DNA of 64,000 nucleotides from Meiothermus sp. (GCF_026004115.1 NZ_BPIM01000001.1:1364001-1428000), one strand, 5' to 3'; counted from the first letter of the stretch, positions 51,055 to 60,550 are shown. The notes: generated by a model not told the origin, from the sequence alone. A program made the numbers and translations.

Positions 51055-51119
51055 ACTTTACATGTAGCCCCGCTCAGTTACCGAGGCATTACCTTGTCGG
51101 GGGACGGTAGCGGGTTCGC

Positions 51120-51773
51120 TCAGTTGCGCCGCAAGACCTCGGCATCGGCGGGGCGCTTGCGCAGGATTTGGGGGGTCAGGTTGGCGCGGCGGAAGTTGCT
51201 AAAGCTGAGGTCGGCCAGAACTTTATTGCTGTTGTCGCGCAGGGTAATGGCCAGGGGGCGCGGGTCGGACTTGAGCACCAGAATTTCCATGCTGGCAAAG
51301 CCCAGCGAGGCGTCCTTGGGGCTGCCGCCAATGCGCCAGGCAGCCCCGGCGGGGGTGTTTTGCTCGCCCAGTAGCCTGAGGGTGACCCGCTCGGCCAGCT
51401 GGTCGAAGTCGCCCAAGTCGGTCAGGTTGATGCCCAGGCCCTCTATGCGGGCCTTGGCTCGAGGTTGGATGATGACCTGGTTGGTCAGAAACAGGTAGTT
51501 CCAGACTTCTTTATCCGAAATCACCACGAAGTTGCCCTCGAGGGCAGCGGGTTTTTTGAACTCCACCCGGGCCAGTTGCTCCTTGCCTGGAATCACCTGA
51601 AGCCGGAACTCGGCGTCCTGGCTGCTGCCGTCGGGCAGTTGAACCCTGCCGGTGATGGTGGCCTCCCAGGGTGAGCGATCCAGGTTGGCCTGCACCTGGC
51701 GGGTGATCTCGGCGATGGTCTGGGCCGCTACCAGGCCAAAGGATACAAGGGCGATTGCCAGCAACTTTTTCAT
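51120..51773 (-). CDS. LolA-like outer-membrane lipoprotein-sorting protein
   Basis: 217 residues with a signal peptide (MKKLLAIALVSFGLVAAQ) and a LolA/LolB-like beta fold (VEFKKPAALEGNFVVISDKEVWNYLFLTNQVIIQPRAKAR). Such proteins carry lipids or lipoproteins across the periplasm. It overlaps the upstream barrel-protein gene by 4 nt, so the two are made together and probably work on the outer envelope. Confidence 0.8.
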   Translation of the reverse strand: MKKLLAIALVSFGLVAAQTIAEITRQVQANLDRSPWEATITGRVQLPDGSSQDAEFRLQVIPGKEQLARVEFKKPAALEGNFVVISDKEVWNYLFLTNQVIIQPRAKARIEGLGINLTDLGDFDQLAERVTLRLLGEQNTPAGAAWRIGGSPKDASLGFASMEILVLKSDPRPLAITLRDNSNKVLADLSFSNFRRANLTPQILRKRPADAEVLRRN

Positions 51774-52621
51774 TCAGTGCCTCCAAAACTGAGCGTGTAG
51801 CGTAACCATAGCGAAAACCCACCGTCGTAGCTTGCGTCGGCGCGGAAGCGGTAGGCTTCCACTCCCAAGCTAGCAGCCCAGGGGTAGGCGGCGGTTAGGC
51901 GCAGCTTAAGATTGTTGAGTTCCTCGTCCAGGGGTGCGGTGAGGGCGGCCTCGAGCCGCCAGAGCTGCCCGGCCCGCAGGGTGGTCTCGAGCAACGTCCC
52001 GGCCTCGTCGAGCTCGCCCCGCCAGCCCAGCAGGGCATACAGGCGCGAATCATCTACCCCCAGGCCAAGGGTATAGGTCTGCTCCTGGCGCAAGGCATAG
52101 CTAAGCTCGCCCGAGCCGCTGGCAAGGCCGGCCAGGCTGCGCTTATAGCCCAGCCCCAGGCCCAAGGTTTCCCGAGGGCTCAGGCGGTAGCGCCCCAAAA
52201 GGCCCACCCTGAGCCCCCCCAGGGCCTCGTCCCCCACCCACAAAGCCGAGCGCTGGGTGGTGCTGTACAGGGCCTCGAGGCTGGCCGCTACCGGCCCGAA
52301 GGTTCCACCGATGCGGCTTTCGACGCCCCAACCCGCAAACCCCAGGCCGGCCCGCACCCGGTAGCTCAGGCGTCCCAGGGCGCTAAACTCGAGGGTGCGT
52401 GCAAGACCTACCCCCAGTGCATCGCGTTGAAATCGGGCCTCCAGCGCAAAGTCCCCCAGCGGCAGGGTGGCTTCTGCGGTAGGCGTCAGGGCGTCGGGCA
52501 GGCGGCCAAAAAGCCCCATGGTAAGGGATTGGGCCAGGCCAAAGGCCGAAAGCTGAAGGCCCAGGACGATAAGGACGAAGTGCAACAAGCGCCGGTATTG
52601 GTGAAATCCCATCTGAATCAT
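51770..52621 (-). CDS. Predicted outer-membrane beta-barrel protein
   Basis: 283 residues from MIQMGFHQYRRLLHFVLIVLGLQLSAFGLAQ, a signal peptide, then alternating amphipathic strands with many Gly, Leu, Arg and aromatic residues and a C-terminus ending in SLWLRYTLSF, as in barrel proteins. No named family is recognised. GAAGGGA lies before the ATG at 52621. It heads a two-gene unit with the LolA-like gene. Confidence 0.65.
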   Translation of the reverse strand: MIQMGFHQYRRLLHFVLIVLGLQLSAFGLAQSLTMGLFGRLPDALTPTAEATLPLGDFALEARFQRDALGVGLARTLEFSALGRLSYRVRAGLGFAGWGVESRIGGTFGPVAASLEALYSTTQRSALWVGDEALGGLRVGLLGRYRLSPRETLGLGLGYKRSLAGLASGSGELSYALRQEQTYTLGLGVDDSRLYALLGWRGELDEAGTLLETTLRAGQLWRLEAALTAPLDEELNNLKLRLTAAYPWAASLGVEAYRFRADASYDGGFSLWLRYTLSFGGTE

Positions 52622-52792
52622 GTGATTCCCTTCTATCGGGCTAAAGATTACCCCGACCAAATGTCGTTTGAGCTTTCCTGGGTGGCTTCCTGGGTCTGGA
52701 GCTTCCATGTAGATTTCGGCCTGGGGCAAGGATCCACGGATTCCATGATGACCTGTGACCTGAGATTGAGCGAATGAAGCTGATCATGTCCT

Positions 52793-53914
52793 TTATGCGG
52801 CCAGCCGCTTACCAAAGCGCAGGCTGGCTAAGCCTAGCACGGCCACGCTAAAAATGCTTAGCGCCAGCAGGTCAATCCAGAGGGTCTCGAGGCCCGCCCC
52901 CCGCAGCATCACCCCGCGCGTACCGTCAATCAGATAGCGGGCCGGAATGACTGCCGACAACGCCTTGAAAAAGAGGGGCATTCCGTCCACTGGGAACACA
53001 AACCCCGACAAAAAGATGGTGGGCAGAATATAGGCAAAGGTGCCAAACACCGCCTGAATCTGGGTGCGGGCCAGGGTGGAAATGAGCACCCCCACCCCCA
53101 GTGAGCCCAGCACAAAAAGCACAATTAGCCCAAAGAGCAGCAGAAGGCTGCCGCGCACCGGCACGCCGAATACAAAATGCCCCAGCGCAAGCACCACCAG
53201 GCTGACCAGGGTGGCGATGACAAAATAAGGCAGCACCTTCCCCAGCACCACCTCGTAGGGCTGGATGGGGCTGGCAATCAGGGCCTCCATGGTGCGGCCC
53301 TCGTTTTCCCGCACAATCGAGAGGGCCGTGAGCAACACGGTAAAAATGGTCATGATCAGGCCGATAATGCCGGGGATGGTGAACCAGGCGGTTTTGTTGT
53401 CGGGGTTGTAGAGGGTGTGCAGGGTAGGGGTGAGGGGCGGGGTGGTGGCGGTTCCGGCCAGTACCTTGCCGGCCAGCAGCCTGCTGTTCACATCGCCCAG
53501 TACCTTGCGCAAAGCAGCCTGGGTCTGAAAGGCAAAGTTGGGGTCGGAGCCGTCCACGTAGACCTCGAGCGTCACCGCTTTATCCTGCCGCACGGCTTGC
53601 AGGGCGCCAGCCGGTATCACCAACCCCACCCGGGCCCGGTTTTGCTGAATAGCCTGTGGAACCTGCGCCGGGTCTTGAGCAATGTGGGTGAGGGTGAAGC
53701 GATTTTCTTTTTGTAGCTCTTGCAGCAGGTACTGGCTGATGCGGTCTTGCGAGCCATCGTAAACCGAGAGCCGAATGCCCGAGAGGGTGAAGTTGATGGC
53801 ATAGCCAAACAACAGGGTCATGACGATGGGCAGACCCACAATCAGCCGCGAGAGCACATGGTCGCGCCGGATCTGGGTGAACTCCTTTTGGGCCAGGGCG
53901 GCAATGCGGTTCAC
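52793..53914 (-). CDS. ABC-2 exporter permease (YbhS/YhhJ type)
   Basis: 373 residues: helix 1 (LIVGLPIVMTLLFGYAINFTLSG), a large periplasmic domain (about 45-170), then five C-terminal helices with the family motif ENEGRTMEALIASPIQPYEVVLGKVLPYFVIA. It pairs with the ATPase just upstream (ATGA-type overlap) under a TetR regulator, a layout common for drug or toxic-compound export. Confidence 0.9.
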   Translation of the reverse strand: MNRIAALAQKEFTQIRRDHVLSRLIVGLPIVMTLLFGYAINFTLSGIRLSVYDGSQDRISQYLLQELQKENRFTLTHIAQDPAQVPQAIQQNRARVGLVIPAGALQAVRQDKAVTLEVYVDGSDPNFAFQTQAALRKVLGDVNSRLLAGKVLAGTATTPPLTPTLHTLYNPDNKTAWFTIPGIIGLIMTIFTVLLTALSIVRENEGRTMEALIASPIQPYEVVLGKVLPYFVIATLVSLVVLALGHFVFGVPVRGSLLLLFGLIVLFVLGSLGVGVLISTLARTQIQAVFGTFAYILPTIFLSGFVFPVDGMPLFFKALSAVIPARYLIDGTRGVMLRGAGLETLWIDLLALSIFSVAVLGLASLRFGKRLAA

Positions 53915-54786
53915 GCTGCACCTCCTTTTTGGCGAGTCAGGATGATAAACACGTCTTCCAGGTTGGGGTACACGGTTTGGAGGGGTAGGGGCGGGGTGGC
54001 CTGTTTATCCAAAATCAGCCGCACCCCGTTGCCGCTGGGCCAACCATCCAGCACACCGGGCAGGGAGCGAATTTGTTCCAGGGGCAAGCTGGTCTCGCTG
54101 TAGACCACCTGGGCACTTTGCAGGGCCAGCTGCTCGAGTTCGTGGGGGGTTCCCTGGGCAATCACCTGGCCGCCAAAGAGCAGCGCCAGCCGGTGGCAGC
54201 GCTCGGCCTCGTCCATGTAGTGGGTGGTGACCAGCACCACAGCGCCTCGAGCGGCTTCCTGGTGAATCAGATCCCAGATGATGCGACGCGAGACCGGATC
54301 GAGGCCGGTGGTGGGCTCGTCCAGAAACACCACCTGGGGCCCGTGTACCACCGCCTGCGCCAGGGCCAGCCGTTGCCGCCACCCTCCCGAGAGGGCCCCG
54401 GCCAGCTGGTGGGCGAAATCCTGCAAGCCAAAGCGCCGAATGGTCTCCTCAACTGCGTAGGGTACGGCTCTGGCGTCCAGGTAGAGCCGGGCGCGGAACT
54501 CCAGGTTCTCCCGCACCGTGAGGTCGCGGTAGACGCTGGCTTCCTGGGTGGCATAGCCGATGGCGGCCTTGACCTGTTCGGGGTTGCGGCGCACGTCCAG
54601 CCCGGCCACCAGGGCCCCGCCGGCGCTGGGCAGCAAGACCCCGCTCAGGATGCGGATGAGGGTGGTTTTGCCCGAACCGTTGGGGCCCAGCAGGCCAAAC
54701 ACCTCGCCGGGACGCACCTGCAAGCTCACCTTGTCCAGGGCCACCAGGTTGCCAAACCGCCTCGAGACCTGCTCAACGCTGACCAC
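53911..54786 (-). CDS. ABC exporter ATP-binding protein
   Basis: 291-residue ATPase: Walker A GPNGSGKTTLIRILSG, Q-loop ATQEASVYRDL, signature LSGGWRQRLALAQAVV, Walker B VVFLDEPTTGLD, H-loop TTHYMDEAERC. This is the drug-export (CcmA/YbhF-like) class. It overlaps the tetR gene by 14 nt and the permease by 4 nt, forming a three-gene operon. Confidence 0.95.
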   Translation of the reverse strand: MVSVEQVSRRFGNLVALDKVSLQVRPGEVFGLLGPNGSGKTTLIRILSGVLLPSAGGALVAGLDVRRNPEQVKAAIGYATQEASVYRDLTVRENLEFRARLYLDARAVPYAVEETIRRFGLQDFAHQLAGALSGGWRQRLALAQAVVHGPQVVFLDEPTTGLDPVSRRIIWDLIHQEAARGAVVLVTTHYMDEAERCHRLALLFGGQVIAQGTPHELEQLALQSAQVVYSETSLPLEQIRSLPGVLDGWPSGNGVRLILDKQATPPLPLQTVYPNLEDVFIILTRQKGGAA

Positions 54787-55366
54787 GCTGCCTCCCTTCC
54801 AGAAAACCCCGCACGTGGGCCTGCAAATCGAACGGGGGCTGAATCCCCATGGCCCCCAACATCAACACCCGGGCAAAAAGCGGTCCCAGCAGCGCTATGG
54901 CTGCTTGTGAAGGGGTCTCCTCCGCACGCAGACAGGCTTGTTTTTGCAGCTCGGCAAAAAATTCGAACACCCTCGACATGGCCTTGCGCAAACCCAGGGG
55001 CCCGGTTTCGCCGCGCAGCTCGGGGTGACGGGCCAGCTCGGGCAGCAAGCGTACCAGCAAACCCTGGTTGGCCTCGAGCATCTGCAGGTAGCGCTCGGTC
55101 AGGTACAGCAGGTCGGCCTCGAGGTTGCCCGAAAGCCGGGGCAAGACCTGCTCTACCGGAGGGTGTAACTTCTGCACGGCCTCGTGCAACAGGGCTTCCT
55201 TGCTACCAAACTGCCGAAACAGCGTGACCTCGGAGACCCCAGCCCGGGCCGCGATTTCGCGGGTGGTGGCGCCTTTGTAGCCCTTTTCCGCTAGGAGCTC
55301 CAGCCCCGAACGCATCAAGGTTGTGCGGGTGGCGTCGGCCTCCTCAAAGCTTGAAAGTAAGTACAT
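54773..55366 (-). CDS. TetR-family transcriptional regulator
   Basis: 197 residues: N-terminal helix-turn-helix (GATTREIAARAGVSEVTLFRQFGSKEALLHEAV) and a helical ligand-binding C-terminal domain. It is the first gene of the exporter operon and probably its repressor. The start codon lies within a perfect inverted repeat (55357-55372), which suggests autoregulation on a leaderless or near-leaderless mRNA. Confidence 0.93.
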   Translation of the reverse strand: MYLLSSFEEADATRTTLMRSGLELLAEKGYKGATTREIAARAGVSEVTLFRQFGSKEALLHEAVQKLHPPVEQVLPRLSGNLEADLLYLTERYLQMLEANQGLLVRLLPELARHPELRGETGPLGLRKAMSRVFEFFAELQKQACLRAEETPSQAAIALLGPLFARVLMLGAMGIQPPFDLQAHVRGFLEGRQRGQR

Positions 55367-55372
55367 ACTTAC
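55357..55372. promoter_or_regulatory. Probable TetR operator
   Basis: GTAAGTA-CA-TACTTAC, a perfect 7-bp inverted repeat with a 2-bp centre. The tetR start codon (minus strand, 55364-55366) is inside it. Binding here would block transcription or initiation of the exporter operon. Confidence 0.6.
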
Positions 55373-55474
55373 ATCTAGCCTAGCCTACAGACCCTCTTGG
55401 GTCAAGCTGTGCAGAGCACGCTTTGTCGAGAAGCCTTTGCCGCTTTTGCCTGCGGATGTCAGAATGGGTGCGCT

Positions 55475-56014
55475 ATGGCGAATCTCAAGAACCTGCCTGT
55501 TGGTAAAAAGGCCCCCGAAATTGTCCATATGGTCATCGAAGTGCCGCGTGGTTCTTCCAACAAGTACGAGTACGACCCCGACCTCGAGGCCATCAAGCTC
55601 GACCGAGTGCTGCCCACGGCCCAGTTTTATCCGGGCGACTACGGCTTTATTCCCTCCACCCTGGCCGAGGACGGCGACCCCCTCGATGGCGTCATCCTCT
55701 CCACCTACCCCCTCTTGCCCGGCGTGGTGGTCGATGTGCGGGTGGTGGGCATGGTGGATATGCAAGACGAAAAGGGCGGGGATGCCAAAATTATCGGGGT
55801 GGTGGCCGAAGACCCGCGCTGGGACTATATCCAGAACCTGAACGACGTGCCTACCGCCTTTAAGCAGGAAATCCAGAATTTCTTCGAGACCTACAAGGCC
55901 CTGGAGGCCCACAAGGGCAAGTGGGTCAAGGTTTCGGGCTGGAAAGACAAGGCCGGTGCAGTGGCCGAGGTGCAGGCCTGTATCGAGCGCTTCAAAGAGG
56001 TCAAAGATCGCTAG
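55475..56014 (+). CDS. ppa: Inorganic pyrophosphatase
   Basis: 179 residues, the family I length. Motifs: VIEVPRGSSNKYEYD, YPGDYGFIPSTLAEDGDPLDGVIL with the metal-binding Asp triad, DEKGGDAKIIGVV, and KWVKVSGWKDKAGA at the C-terminus. It splits pyrophosphate to drive biosynthesis. The ATG at 55475 starts the conserved MANLKNLPVG sequence; CAGAAT 9 nt upstream may be the -10. Confidence 0.97.
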   Translation: MANLKNLPVGKKAPEIVHMVIEVPRGSSNKYEYDPDLEAIKLDRVLPTAQFYPGDYGFIPSTLAEDGDPLDGVILSTYPLLPGVVVDVRVVGMVDMQDEKGGDAKIIGVVAEDPRWDYIQNLNDVPTAFKQEIQNFFETYKALEAHKGKWVKVSGWKDKAGAVAEVQACIERFKEVKDR

Positions 56015-56126
56015 ACCTACCGCATTTTTGCGGGTTGTGTGTCTTGCGAAAGGTCGCAATGCGGGATGTTTGAAATGGCTTGACCAGCCAGGGGCCTTTG
56101 TGGTTATGTAATCGAACGAGCTATCT

Positions 56127-56558
56127 ATGGCCTTGCAGCAGCGGATCGAATCTTTATTGAAGGCGCTGGAGGTGCCCGACCTGGGGGTCGAGATGCCCCA
56201 GGTGAACGACGAGGAGGGTTTCCTCGAGGCCCTGGAAGCGGCCATCCGTAGTTTTATCGAGGACGGCGAAGACGACGAAAGCCCCCTGGGCTTAATTGAG
56301 TCCGACCCTTCCGCCTACGACCTTAGCGATGAGCCCGATACCGAAGAACTGCAAAACGCCGTCAAAGACTTCATGAACGCCGGCGACTCCCAGCTCACCC
56401 TCATCACCCCCGAGAGCCCCCTCCAGCCCGATGGCGGCGAAAACCCCAACAAGTTCTGGGTGTTCTTGCTCCAGATGCCCACCCTTTCCGAGCACCGCTG
56501 GTGGGCCATTGTGGACAAAAACGGGCGGAACGAAACCTATAACTACGGGATTATCTAG
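56127..56558 (+). CDS. Uncharacterised acidic protein
   Basis: 143 residues, strongly acidic in the middle ([31 protein letters not shown]), ending in [35 protein letters not shown]. No signal peptide or membrane segment and no recognised family. Good codon use and the absence of long rival frames support it as coding. It is downstream of ppa and may share its transcript. Confidence 0.7.
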   Translation: MALQQRIESLLKALEVPDLGVEMPQVNDEEGFLEALEAAIRSFIEDGEDDESPLGLIESDPSAYDLSDEPDTEELQNAVKDFMNAGDSQLTLITPESPLQPDGGENPNKFWVFLLQMPTLSEHRWWAIVDKNGRNETYNYGII

Positions 56559-56701
56559 CGATCTGACTAACAAGAGGTTATGCAGTTGACCGGCGCGGTG
56601 GAGTACCAGAAGCTGCTGCTTTGGCCTGGGTTGCTCGCAAAAGCCGGTGTGCCTGACCTATTCGTACACCTCATGCCAGATAGGCCGCCCGGTGTAGAAC
56701 G

Positions 56702-57697
56702 TTACCCCCCAATCCCCACCATAACCCGCTCGCGTAAAGTGGGGAGGGTGTTGCCAAAAGCAGGCTTACGGTCGGTGGCCAGCAGAATGGCATCTACCAG
56801 AGCTTCAACAGGGTTGGGGGCCTCGAAGGCCCAGGCGATGTCCATTTCCAGGTCGGTCAGCAGGCAAGGCCTTAGTTTCTTATCGGCCGTGAGGCGCAAG
56901 CGGGAGCACTTGGAGCAAAAAGCCTCGGTGACCGGGTTAATAAAGCCCACTGTACCCACCGCACCGGGAATACGGTAAACCCGGGCCGGGGCGGTGGGGT
57001 CGTTTTCTACCTTTTCCAATGGGCCGAAGTGGGCCTCGATTCTGGCCCTGGTCTCGGCCCCGGCGATGAAGCGCTGCTGGTAAAGCTGGGGGTTGGAGTT
57101 ATCGAGGTGCATATACTCCAGAAAGCGCACCTCCAGCGGCTTGTCCAGCGAGAGTGAAGCCAGGGGGATCACCTCGTCGTCGTTCATACCCCGGATCATC
57201 ACCGCGTTGATTTTCACCGGATGCAACCCCAGCGCCCAGGCGGTCTCGATGGCGTCCCAGACCTTCTCGACCTGCCCACCTCGGGTCATGGCTTTGAAGA
57301 CCTCGGGGGTCACGGCGTCCATCGAGAGATTTATCCGCTTGAGACCGGCGTTCATCAGTTCTTTGGCTTTGCGGGCAAACAGAAGCCCATTGGTGGTAAT
57401 GGCAATGTCCTGGATACCCAGCTCTTTTGCCACGGCAATCATCTGCGGCAGCTCCTTGCGCACCAGCGGCTCGCCTCCGGTAAAGCGCACCGACTCCAGG
57501 CCCAGCATCTGCATGGCCTGCAGGAAGTGGTGGGTATCCTCGACCGAGATGGTGCCCGGGGGCTCGGACTGCTCCCAGCCTAGCGGATGACAGTACAGGC
57601 AGTGCAGGTTGCAGCGCGGCGTAACCGAAAGCCGAAGGTCTTTGATGATGCGTCCGTAGTTATCAATCAGCTTCACTGTGATGACCCCGTGTTGCAT
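56702..57697 (-). CDS. moaA: GTP 3',8-cyclase MoaA (radical SAM)
   Basis: 331 residues. Radical-SAM cluster C29xxxC33xxC36 (CNLHCLYC), SAM-binding VRFTGGEPLVRKEL, and the C-terminal 4Fe-4S site CSKCSRLRLTADKKLRPCL. It ends in GIGG; the terminal Gly-Gly is needed for GTP cyclisation. It performs the first step of molybdenum cofactor synthesis. No other moa gene is in view. Confidence 0.96.
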   Translation of the reverse strand: MQHGVITVKLIDNYGRIIKDLRLSVTPRCNLHCLYCHPLGWEQSEPPGTISVEDTHHFLQAMQMLGLESVRFTGGEPLVRKELPQMIAVAKELGIQDIAITTNGLLFARKAKELMNAGLKRINLSMDAVTPEVFKAMTRGGQVEKVWDAIETAWALGLHPVKINAVMIRGMNDDEVIPLASLSLDKPLEVRFLEYMHLDNSNPQLYQQRFIAGAETRARIEAHFGPLEKVENDPTAPARVYRIPGAVGTVGFINPVTEAFCSKCSRLRLTADKKLRPCLLTDLEMDIAWAFEAPNPVEALVDAILLATDRKPAFGNTLPTLRERVMVGIGG

Positions 57698-57889
57698 ATT
57701 CTAGCAACACGGTCGACTTATGGCGCAAGAGGGGTTACAAATATCCCGGTAGGGGTCGAGAGTCGAGGATTCCAATATCACTGGTCTATATCGCTGGAGA
57801 AGCAACAAATCTCAGGTCAGAGGTGCAGTTTATTTAGCTTTCCAACTCTATCCACACTCCCAGGGGCCAAACTGAAATAAACTGAAATT

Positions 57890-58294
57890 ATGAAGGTCAT
57901 CGTGTTGTTTGATGGGCTGTGCAATCTCTGCAACAGCACGGTGCAGTTCATCATTCGCCACGATCCTTCGGGGCGTTTCGGGTTCGCCTCGCAGCAGTCC
58001 GAGATTGGGCAGAAATTGCTCGCGCAGCACAATATCTCAACTGCGCAGGCCCTAGCGGATAGTGTGGTGGTACTGGAAGGCGATAAGGTCTGGCTCGAGT
58101 CGGACGCGGTGTTTCACATCCTCTACCGGCTGGGTGGCATCTGGAGCATCCCGGCGGTGCTGTGGTTTTTACCCAAGCGGCTGCGGGACTGGGCCTACCG
58201 CAGGGTAGCGAAGCACCGCTACCGCATTTTCGGCAAACGTGAGCATTGCATGGTGCCCACTCCAGAACTCAAACAGCGCTTCCTGGACGTGTAA
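57890..58294 (+). CDS. DCC-family thiol-disulfide oxidoreductase (DUF393)
   Basis: 134 residues starting MKVIVLFDGLCNLCNSTVQFIIRHDPSGRFGFASQQS, which carries the DxxCxxC motif that names the family. Members are thioredoxin-like; the partner is unknown. TAAACT at 57878-57883 lies 6 nt before the ATG and no ribosome site is seen, so the mRNA is probably leaderless. Confidence 0.9.
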   Translation: MKVIVLFDGLCNLCNSTVQFIIRHDPSGRFGFASQQSEIGQKLLAQHNISTAQALADSVVVLEGDKVWLESDAVFHILYRLGGIWSIPAVLWFLPKRLRDWAYRRVAKHRYRIFGKREHCMVPTPELKQRFLDV

Positions 58295-58417
58295 ATTTGG
58301 ATATCCTCGAGTCTGGTTCTCTGCCACCGCATAGCAAACGCGCTACCGGCTATGTATAGACCATCGGAATTCTTGAAACGGATAGTGCAAAACCGAAGGG
58401 TGGTTTAGCCTGGAGAT

Positions 58418-59245
58418 ATGGCCGATTATAAACGCTTTGGCCTGGCCCTGGGGGGTGGAGGGGCCAGGGGGTACGCCCACATTGGGGTGATGCGGGTCCT
58501 GGAGCGCGAGGGCTTTAAGCCCAGCGTGATTGCCGGCACCAGCATGGGCAGCCTGATGGGGGCCATGTTTGCCAGTGGGCACACCGCCGATGAGGTGCAG
58601 GAAGTGCTCTCCCAGGTATCTTTCTGGCGTTTTCTGGACTGGAACCCCCTGAGCGATATGCTCAACTACAGCGAGCTGGTGCGATTCTTGGAGCCCCATA
58701 TCCCCCGCCAGATGGAGGATTTTCCCATTCCTCTGGGCATCACCGCCACCGACCTGATCACCGGCGCCGAGGTCTATTTTCGCCAGGGCGATGTGTTCCA
58801 GGCCATTCGGGCTTCCATTGCCTATCCGGGGGCCATCAATCCCATCTGGGTGGGAAACCAACTTTTGGCCGACGGGGGCATCCTGAACCAGATTCCGGTA
58901 GATCTGGTGCGCTTTTTGGGTGCCGAGCGGGTGATTGCGGTGGACGTGACCCCCCTCGAGGTTCTGCGCGAACAGCCCCACAAGAAAAGCTGGTGGGAAC
59001 AGATTTTTCGCCGTGGTATTGATGCCAACCCCATCCAGAACGTGTACCGCGCCGTCGAGATCATGCAGATTCGGCTGGCCGAGGTCAAGCTGGCGGTATC
59101 GCGCCCCGACCTGGTGCTGCGGCCCAAGCTCGAGGGCATCGGGCTCTTCAGCTTCCAGCAGTTGGAGCAGGCCATCCAGGATGGGGAAGCGGCGGCCTTA
59201 GGCAAGCTCGAGGAGATTCAAGCGCTGCTTACTACCGAGGCTTGA
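58418..59245 (+). CDS. Patatin-like phospholipase
   Basis: 275 residues: oxyanion motif GGGGARGYAHIG near residues 13-24, nucleophile elbow GTSMGS (catalytic Ser), and DGGILNQIP with the catalytic Asp. This is the RssA/NTE-type lipid acyl hydrolase family. Its TGA shares its last base with the first base of a MITE-1 copy, so the native C-terminus may have been changed by the insertion. Confidence 0.92.
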   Translation: MADYKRFGLALGGGGARGYAHIGVMRVLEREGFKPSVIAGTSMGSLMGAMFASGHTADEVQEVLSQVSFWRFLDWNPLSDMLNYSELVRFLEPHIPRQMEDFPIPLGITATDLITGAEVYFRQGDVFQAIRASIAYPGAINPIWVGNQLLADGGILNQIPVDLVRFLGAERVIAVDVTPLEVLREQPHKKSWWEQIFRRGIDANPIQNVYRAVEIMQIRLAEVKLAVSRPDLVLRPKLEGIGLFSFQQLEQAIQDGEAAALGKLEEIQALLTTEA

Positions 59246-59370
59246 TACCGGATTCAAAAAGACAGTTCACAAAACCAAAAAACCATAGGTTGTCTTTTTG
59301 AATCCTAGAGCACTCCCTTCGGTCGGGTTGATTCTTTACCCAACGGTAACGAATCAACCGAATCTGGTAT
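59245..59370 (-). repeat. MITE-1 element, short form (copy C)
   Basis: 126 bp with ends ATACCGGATTC / GAATCTGGTAT. It lies between the convergent patatin and pyrD genes and overlaps both coding ends: it supplies the final base of the patatin stop and the last 21 codons plus stop of pyrD. Confidence 0.88.
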
Positions 59371-60423
59371 GCGTTCTTGTAGGCGGCTCATCCCTTCCTG
59401 CTCCAGTCTTTGTAGCAACCCCCGGCACAGCTTTTTCGCCATAAAAGGCCCCTCGTAGACCAAGCCAGTGTACACCTGTACCAGCGTGGCCCCGCCTGCA
59501 AGCCGCTCCCACACGTCCTCAGCGCTGAAGATGCCCCCCACCGAGATAATGGGCAAACGGCCCTGTAGCCTTGTGTGCAGGTACCGGAGCACCTCGAGCG
59601 AACGCGCTCGCAGCGGCTTGCCCGACAGCCCGCCGGCCTCGTCTGTGGGCGTAGTCAGCCCTGCGCGGCTGGTGGTGGTGTTGGTAGCAATCAGCCCGGA
59701 AAGCCGGTACTGTTCCACCAGCGCCAGAATCTGGTCTATCTGCGCCCAGGTTAGGTCGGGGGCAATTTTGAGCAGCAGGGGTTTGCGGCCCTGGACAAAG
59801 CCCACAAGCGCCGCAAGCAGCTCTTCCAGCCGGTCTTTGTCCTGCAAGGCCCTAAGCCCCGGCGTGTTGGGAGAGCTGACGTTAACGACAAAGTAATCGC
59901 CATAGGGCCAGAGGATAGAGAGGCTTTGCAGGTAGTCCTTTGGCGCTTCTTCCAAAGGGGTTGCTTTCGACTTCCCCAGGTTGATGCCTATGGGCACCGT
60001 GAGCTTGCCGAAGGTTTGCTGCAAGTGCTTCAGCCGAGCGGCAATGGCCTCGGCCCCCTCGTTGTTAAAGCCCATGCGGTTGATGAGGGCCTGGTCCTGG
60101 GGCAGCCGAAAAAGGCGAGGCTTATCGTTGCCTGGTTGGGGCAGTGCCGTTACCGAGCCGATTTCCACATGCCCAAACCCCAGCGCCGCCCAGGCCCGTA
60201 CCGCCACCGCGTTTTTGTCGAAGCCCGCCGCCAGTCCGATGGGGTTGGGGAAGCGCAGGCCAAAGGCCGTGACTGCGAGGCGCTCGTCCTGCACCGCGCA
60301 GAGCCGACGCATGAGCTCGAGGGTAGGCCCCCGCTGTCCCAGCCAGGCCAGGCCGTGCATCACCCGTTCGTGAATGGTCTCGGGATCCTGGCGAAACAAC
60401 CAGGGTTTGAATAGTTCGTACAC
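59305..60423 (-). CDS. pyrD: Dihydroorotate dehydrogenase (quinone), class 2
   Basis: 372 residues. N-terminal membrane-association helices (MYELFKPWLFRQDPETIHERVMHGLAWL), FMN barrel motifs NPIGLAAGFDKNA, INRMGFNNEGAE, NVSSPNTPGLRALQ (catalytic Ser) and IISVGGIFSAEDVWERLAGGATLVQVYTGLVYEGP. It makes orotate and passes electrons to quinone. The normal end would be near LEQEGMSRLQER; the last 21 residues (from IPDSVDS) are encoded by the MITE-1 copy. Confidence 0.96.
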   Translation of the reverse strand: MYELFKPWLFRQDPETIHERVMHGLAWLGQRGPTLELMRRLCAVQDERLAVTAFGLRFPNPIGLAAGFDKNAVAVRAWAALGFGHVEIGSVTALPQPGNDKPRLFRLPQDQALINRMGFNNEGAEAIAARLKHLQQTFGKLTVPIGINLGKSKATPLEEAPKDYLQSLSILWPYGDYFVVNVSSPNTPGLRALQDKDRLEELLAALVGFVQGRKPLLLKIAPDLTWAQIDQILALVEQYRLSGLIATNTTTSRAGLTTPTDEAGGLSGKPLRARSLEVLRYLHTRLQGRLPIISVGGIFSAEDVWERLAGGATLVQVYTGLVYEGPFMAKKLCRGLLQRLEQEGMSRLQERIPDSVDSLPLGKESTRPKGVL

Positions 60424-60550
60424 GGGGAAAGAATAGCAGGAGCAAGGGGGTACCTGGGAGCAGAGGCCCGGGGGCAGGAGAAAAGAAAAAGGGACTGAAG
60501 ACAGTCCCCTGCGAGCTTTTCGGATTCCTTTGCCCTGCTCCCTGCACCCT

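Noticed and set aside
56580-56978. Small open frame after the acidic hypothetical gene
   Set aside because: Runs antisense into moaA, has no ribosome site and no recognisable protein pattern.
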